DNA of 64,000 nt. Origin: Lonicera japonica (lineage: Eukaryota > Streptophyta > Magnoliopsida > Dipsacales > Caprifoliaceae). The notes beneath the pieces are model-generated. The model did not search any database. It worked only from the letters and a program-made list of their open reading frames with translations, and was not told where the DNA came from. Made by a program: the position numbers and the translations under genes. Below, piece by piece: positions 58,154 through 64,000 of this stretch (the first letter of the stretch is position 1; the number at the start of each line of letters is the position of its first letter). The stretch spans positions 4,898,001-4,962,000 of the forward strand of contig CM038463.1 in assembly GCA_021464415.1 (NCBI GenBank), given 5' to 3'.

Positions 58154-58590
58154 TAAAAAATAAATATTTTGTTTTATGATTTGTAAAAATATTTATCATA
58201 TCTAGAATTTAGTTTTTCTCATGATCATATGGAATTCAAACAAAAAATTATAAAATTGATGTTAATAAAAAATTATTGTGCTATAGGCACAGACAAGCCA
58301 TCATTAAATTAGGAAGTCGTTGATAGGTGAATTGAAAGGAAATGATAAACTACGCGGATGAAAGTAACGTTACAGGAAGCCCGTTATGACGGTTACACAG
58401 GAAGAATTAATTTAATTAATTACTGATCTCCTCTTGGTTATCGTGCATCTCTTCGTTTTCCAGAGTGAACAACCTAGTTTATAAATGATGGCCCTAGTAT
58501 ATAATTCCGACTACCATTCACAATTCAAACAACCCACAAACTTCCTTCTTTTCTCTACTTTCACTTTCTCTCTCCCCTAAGATAGCGATA

Positions 58591-58884
58591 ATGTCAACAA
58601 GTCCAGTCACTCCTTCGATTTGCATATTCATGTCAAGCGTGCCCAGTATATAAAATTTCTCGATGGACATTTCGGAATGAATGGGCTTCCGAAAAACAAA
58701 AACTTCGAGAGCTTAATGAGAAAAGAGAACCCGAATAGCTTAGACGAAGAACGTGACGAGTTCGATAAAAAAAATGAACGATGTCTTATTGAAAATAGAT
58801 GTGGGCTGATTCAGAAAAGAGGAGCGAAGAGGAACAGACGAGATGGATGCATTGGAACTAATGTGGAGAATAGTAGAAAAAAAT
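58591..58884 (+). pseudogene. Frameshifted copy of the 29563 gene
   Basis: It starts ATGTCAACAAGTCC as in the first copy, but has an insertion after CCTTCG and at least five further one- or two-base indels, so the reading frame changes repeatedly. Because non-coding flanks show the same indel load, sequence error is as likely as decay. Confidence 0.75.
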
Positions 58885-59888
58885 AAATGGTTTTTTTCTT
58901 TTTTTTAATGGTCCGCTATGTATTACTTGTTTTTTAATTATTAATGAAAATTATCAGTAGTTTCGAGAATCTCTTTTAAGGAGGGTGAACATCTAATTCA
59001 GTAGCCTGCAGCCATTTTGTCCGAAATTGTTTTAAAAAACAAAAAACAAATGTTTCCCAACCATGAACTTATAGGAAATGCTTTTTAAAACCCACTGAAC
59101 ATCGTTTTACACAATAATTTTTTAGGGTGATTTTTATTTCTGTCCACCACATATTCTCGAAGTTAATCCGCATTATTAAGTTAATCCACGTAGCAAATTT
59201 AAATTAATCCACGATTGTGGATAAAATGAAAAAAAATTATATTATTGATTCAATTTTATTTAAATATTTATTTATTAATGATTTCATTTTAAAAAATCCA
59301 CTAGATGTAATGCTATAAATTAATTCCGCCCAGTTTTGTAATATTGTATGTTTTTGATAAATAATGAATGTAAAGTACTTGTATCAATACAATTTTAAAA
59401 AATAAGGAAAATATATTCTAATTAGGAAACTACTTTTAAAAGTAAATATATTTAAAGGAAGTTATATTCTAGTTAGGAAACTATCTTTTAAAATAAATAT
59501 ATTTGAAGGATTATTAATTGGTGGATAGAAATAAAATTACCCTAATTTTAAAATAGTAATAAATGTAAACTTGTGAGTTCCAACAGTATTAATTAGTTGC
59601 AGTATGCAATAGGTTTACATGCCCAATCAGATATTACTAACTTAAATCGTTGCTTTCGATTAGCCACACAATGGAAACAGTTCGAAAACCCATAAAAATA
59701 ATCATGGGACGGGATTGGTTGATGGGGACTTTAAAGTCCCATATATAAATCCCTGCGCATTAAAGTATAGCCTTCCACATTACGTACATCATTAAATTAC
59801 TAGTCTTTCCTATTGTATTTAAATAGATTCTACAAGCAATAAAATTATTTGCAACACATATACCTCTGATACGAAAAACCTGTTTCCA

Positions 59889-60338
59889 ATGACTTCACCA
59901 ATCAAAAAAGCCAAGTTTGATCAAACAGATGCTTTCTCAGGAGATCATCCAAAAATGAAGGCTGACGTCCAAAATCCTCCAACTTACTACAAATCCCCTC
60001 CCCCACCACAAACTGCAGCAAAAGATATTCTTAATGATTGGCCCGAGAACCTAGCAGAGCCGTATGATCCAACGGCTATAGAGGAACCGGACGGAGACAC
60101 CGATGAAGCAAGCGATGAAGAAAGCGATGAGAAGCGACGGATAAAGGCAATGATTACTATCTTTATGGAGACAGTTGATGACCATCAAAAGGGCATGGTG
60201 CACTGCCCAGTTTGCTACGCAACTGGCAACCGCAAGCGCCTCAACGGGTTAAGAACTTTATCATCCCATGCAGCAGGGACAAAGAAGAAAATAAGATTCC
60301 ACAGGGATCTGAAGGGCCGTCTCGATGATCTTCTCTGA
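59889..60338 (+). CDS. Small protein with XS-type zinc finger (second copy)
   Basis: It encodes the same 149-residue protein as 30826-31275, with C106, C109, H127 and H138 of the finger and the MTSPIKKAKF start. The upstream palindrome GGGACTTTAAAGTCCC and TATA box are kept, with two added bases between them. See the 30826 entry for the domain reasoning. Whether this is a second gene or the same locus assembled twice is open. Confidence 0.7.
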   Translation: MTSPIKKAKFDQTDAFSGDHPKMKADVQNPPTYYKSPPPPQTAAKDILNDWPENLAEPYDPTAIEEPDGDTDEASDEESDEKRRIKAMITIFMETVDDHQKGMVHCPVCYATGNRKRLNGLRTLSSHAAGTKKKIRFHRDLKGRLDDLL

Positions 60339-60439
60339 TGGCAAGGGTTGGAAGAACGAGGAATAGGGTTGATGAATGCTTCATAAGAGGGAGTCTTTTT
60401 TTTTTTTTTTTTTTTTTGGTAGGGTTGTGAAGTGTAGTT

Positions 60440-61225
60440 TTTTTGGTGTAATGGCTTAATGGCATTTTTAACTATGGGTTTAATGGCATTTTTTAGAACT
60501 GAAGAGTACACTATGGGTTTAATGGCATTTTTAACGAATGTAAATATTTTATAAAACATATATTTTCCTTAGGGTTGATCCTTCGGCAAACCCATAGTTA
60601 TCCACCGAATGATGGGTGCTCCTTCGGCAAGTAGAGTCTTTTTTATATACATTTGCAAAAACAACGGTAACCTATTAAATAATAGTTAAGAAATGACGGG
60701 AACTTAATGGAGATTCGAACTGACTTTAAGCATTCGAACTTAAAAGATTACACTACGGGTTTAATGGCTTTTTTAACTAAAGTAACTATTTTATTAATGT
60801 CTGTTGTTCCTGCGGGTGGGTCCTTTGGCAAACCCATAGTTATCCACCGAATGATGGGTGCTCCTTCGGCAAGTAAAGTCTTTTTATATACATTTGCAAA
60901 AACAACGGTAACCTATTAAATAATAGTTAAGAAATGACTGGAACTTAATGGAGATTCGAACTGACTTTAAGCATTCGAACTTAAAAGATTACACTAACGG
61001 TTTTATGGCTTTTTTAACTAATGTAAATATTTTATAAAATGTCTCTTGTTCCTGCGGGTGGATCCTTCGGCAAACAATTAGTTATACCCATCGAAGGATG
61101 GATGATCCTTCGGCAATTAGAGTCTTTTTTATATACATTTGCAAAAACAACGGTTACCCTAAAATATAATAGTTCATAAATAACTGGGACTTTAGCATTG
61201 GAACTTAAGATTACACTATGGGTTT
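60440..61225 (+). repeat. Second copy of the ~243-bp tandem array
   Basis: Three units as at 31376-32165, with single-base differences such as TATCCACCGAATG in place of TATCCCACCGAATG. Confidence 0.88.
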
Positions 61226-61393
61226 AATTTTAATTTGAAAAAAAATGAAGAAATGACGAAGTAATATTTGTGCAATAAAAATGTAATGTAGATATATAAA
61301 CAAAATAATGCTTTCTCAAAATGTAATATACATAGATGCATTAACATGTCTACGAAAAAAAGAAGGCGCTAAATTAAGACGAAAAAAATATTA

Positions 61394-63962
61394 TTAATTT
61401 TTGTTTGACTTCGTCCCTCCTCCATTGGTTGGGCAATTTCTTGAATCGTGGCCTGTTCCATGACATCTCTTGCAATATCTTGGCTTAATAGTCGTTGTAC
61501 TTTTCCTTTTTCCACGTTGAGATGATTGAGTAGGTCTGCTTTGGTTGGAAAATTGCTGGGTCTTTAATACCCAATGTGGCAGAGTTTTGGTCCCTTGATA
61601 TAGGATCATCTCCTTTTTCTTTCGCCATTTTTTGCAACTCAACTACTAACACAGTCATAGCCTTCATTGCCATATTGAATGCGTTGCTTGATTTGGTAGT
61701 GTAGAATGCGACCAAATTACTCTGCGTGCTAATGCCACCATACCTGGTGTTCTCTACGACATCCGGATGAGGGCATTTCTCTCCGAACCTACTGATGACG
61801 GATCAATGATTTTTGCATCCCTTAACCACCTCCTCTTTACTAAATATTCTGGAAGTCAGCCTTGTTCAAATGCTTCATGACTGAAAAAATATGTCTACAT
61901 GGTATTCCTTTAGTTTCATACCAATAGCACTCACATCTGACGTCATCCCCTCATGAGAGTAAAGAACCTTACGCTTTGAATCATTGCGCATGTACTTTGT
62001 CACTACGCAAACATCGTAGTTAGGTAATTCTGTCCGTTCTAAAACAATGTATTTATCAGCACGTAGAATCTGAGCCCTCACCCGATGAAATATCTCTCTA
62101 GTGAAAATTGAACAGGCCTGTTCCTCAAGCAACTCCATGTTGGTCCGATCAAGGACAGCTTCTGTCATGTTTGTTCTAAAGTCTTCTCTCATATCATGGT
62201 AACGTAAAGCAGCTAAACCATTGTCGCAATGTCTAAGAAACATCCACAATGGTATATCCTCTTCTAAATCCTTTTTGAGAAAAGCATTCATAGACTCACA
62301 CCTGCCGGTTGCTCTACTCCCACCAAAATAATGACCACGAAGAAAAGAATCTGCCCACATATGCCTAGTCATGTACTGTGCCTCCAACCAATCATTCTCA
62401 AGTAATTCGTGTTTGGCCTTCATTTTGTTCCACTCTTCTTCCCACTGATTATCTGAGTAATACCTGTTGAGAAGACAGAATGAAAAAAAAAAGTGTAAAT
62501 ATATTGATCGTTCGGAGAGTAACAATTATTTACCTTGAATATTAATCTCTTGAAATCTTCGCAGAATCCAGCTTTATGTATATGTTGTATCGAGTTTTTT
62601 ATTATGTGCCATGAGCATATACGACGCACAACACCTGGCATGGTCTCTTCTAGTGCCTTGTTCATGGATCGACAACCATCAGTTAAAACTGTATCAGGTT
62701 GCTTTCCATCCATACATTCTAAAAATGTCTCTAATATCCATGTATACGTTTCAGCCAACTCGTTTTGTAGTAAAGCAAAACCAAATACACAGGTTCTATC
62801 GTGATTGTTTGACCCCAATAGAACTACCAATGGTTTTCCATACCTACAAAAAAATTACAAATTAAGAAAAACGTGTGGATTTTATTATGAATGTACATAA
62901 TTTGGCATGAGCTTGGAACTCGTACCTGTTAGTTTTATATGTGGAATCGAAAGATAAACAGTCACCAAATAACTGATAGTCGACTTTACACGCTCCATCC
63001 GCCCAAAACAAATTTGTCAACCTCCCTTCCTCGTCAGTGGCATGCTTGTAGAAGAATTCAGGATCTGGTCCCTTTTTTGATTCTAAATAACCCATTGCCG
63101 TAGATGTATCACAATCACTCCAAGCACCATATTTTTGCCTCACCCCCCTATACAAGTCAGGTTTGATACACCCTACCTTCTGCCAACCTCCGTGTTGTTC
63201 TACATATATATTGCCAAATGTGGCAAGTCCTTATTCCAGACCTTTTCATCAACATTGCTTGTTCCCTATCTGCTTCATTTAATTTTTAGCTGGATCTAAG
63301 AAATGGTTTTTGGTGGGATAAGGCTAAGGAATGGTGTGTGGTGTGTCCTAAGACATTTAACAAACCATGTGCCATTTTCTTTATTTCTGTTTATTCTAAA
63401 TGAAGCCCTGCAACCTGTCCTAGTTATATTTCTTGGCTCCCTAGTCCTACGTTCAAGATATTGATATTTATTCTCTCTATATCCTTCATTTGAACACACC
63501 CAACTTCTAATTATACACTCACCTACTGAGTTTCTCCTTTTAATTTTCTTACGAATGCTAAACCCCATTATTTTTGAGTACATATGGTAGAATGTTTCAG
63601 CTTGTTCCATTGTAACGAACTCTTTATCGACTAAGTCATCATCTTGTATGTCTTCCGGTGCTTTATCAATGCACAAATACGTCATTAATTCTTCCCACAC
63701 CGTAACATCTGGATCTGTCCATTCTAATAACTGTTGCTTATCTTTTTGAGGTTGATCTTCACCATCTTCATTTTCACCTTCAGCTTCCATGTTAGAAGAT
63801 TTATCTTCTGAAATCTGTTCTTTTGCCTTTTCGGTTTTCAGCAATATGCGTCAACACTCTGCTGTTGCTTAGAAAATCATCATCATCTTCACATAAGTTA
63901 ATGGCTCCCTCATTTTGGTTTAGAAGATTGAATGTAGATGCAGAACTAACTGAATGTTCCAT
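61394..63962 (-). pseudogene. FAR1/FRS-like MULE transposase, second copy, several frameshifts
   Basis: It has the same exon structure and domains as 32329-34897, including the TAA after LRSS. It also has extra one-base changes: GGTTTTCAGC for GGTTTCAGC near 63835, an altered CATCCCCTCATG near 61947, GGAAAATTGC near 61548, and changes near 63205 and 63335. The SWIM and knuckle parts are therefore out of frame with the transposase core. If these are errors, the locus equals copy 1. Confidence 0.85.
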
Positions 63963-64000
63963 TCACAAATTATGATGATGCAATATTACTTTCTTATAAA

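Larger units (their letters stand above)
58154..64000 (+). repeat. Second copy of the 29128-34941 segment
   Basis: The sequence right of the gap follows 29128 onward in the same order and orientation to the window end: the MSTSP gene, the XS-finger gene, the repeat array and the FAR1-like gene. Parts such as 59889-60338 are identical. Others, above all 58154-58900, differ by many single-base indels. The shared FAR1 stop codon shows the copies diverged after that mutation, or are alleles or an assembly duplicate. Confidence 0.93.

Overview
The window reads as nuclear DNA of a flowering plant, most likely a eudicot. The signs are AT-rich intergenic DNA, spliced genes with GT-AG introns, copia and gypsy retroelements, a tRNA-derived SINE, MITE-like fold-back elements, FAR1 and ULP1 domains, a plant mobile domain gene, a plant-type Cys glutathione peroxidase and an RTFL/DVL peptide gene. 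The species cannot be named from sequence alone. A run of exactly 100 N at 58054-58153 is a scaffold gap.

Layout. 1-8.2 kb: a decayed minus-strand Ty1/copia element (3' LTR, PPT, RNase H, RT, integrase, zinc knuckle, gag) split by a nested gypsy-like LTR. 8.2-13 kb: AT-rich DNA, then a fold-back element interrupted by a 2.1-kb solo LTR. 13-17 kb: three small host-like genes (a four-exon gene of unknown function, a GRF zinc-finger/TM protein, a lysine-rich protein). 18-20.3 kb: MITE, tandem repeats carrying a SINE, and a large trinucleotide array. 20.5-38.8 kb: a cluster of short, mostly single-exon TATA genes for charged or coiled-coil proteins, interleaved with three transposon-type genes (plant mobile domain, FAR1-like MULE transposase, ULP1-like protease). 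Each of these three is otherwise largely open but carries in-frame stops. 39-43 kb: AT-rich DNA with a copia LTR. 43.5-49.4 kb: a broken exosome RRP4 gene whose introns hold a solo LTR and an intact 1.5-kb TRIM element. 53.7-56 kb: an intact six-exon glutathione peroxidase, the clearest working gene here. 57.8 kb: an RTFL/DVL peptide gene with a one-base frameshift. After the gap, 58154-64000 repeats 29.1-34.9 kb, partly base for base and partly with many one-base indels, so it may be a haplotig or an unpolished contig end.

How parts may fit. Two paralogous small proteins (20645 and 35290) share an N-terminal SUMO-interaction-like motif, SPxKK repeats and a helical C-terminus, and a SUMO-protease-like relic lies close to the second. 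The FAR1-like gene and the second paralog sit between copies of one ~243-bp repeat in opposite orientation, which makes a candidate composite mobile unit. Functional links among these are inference.
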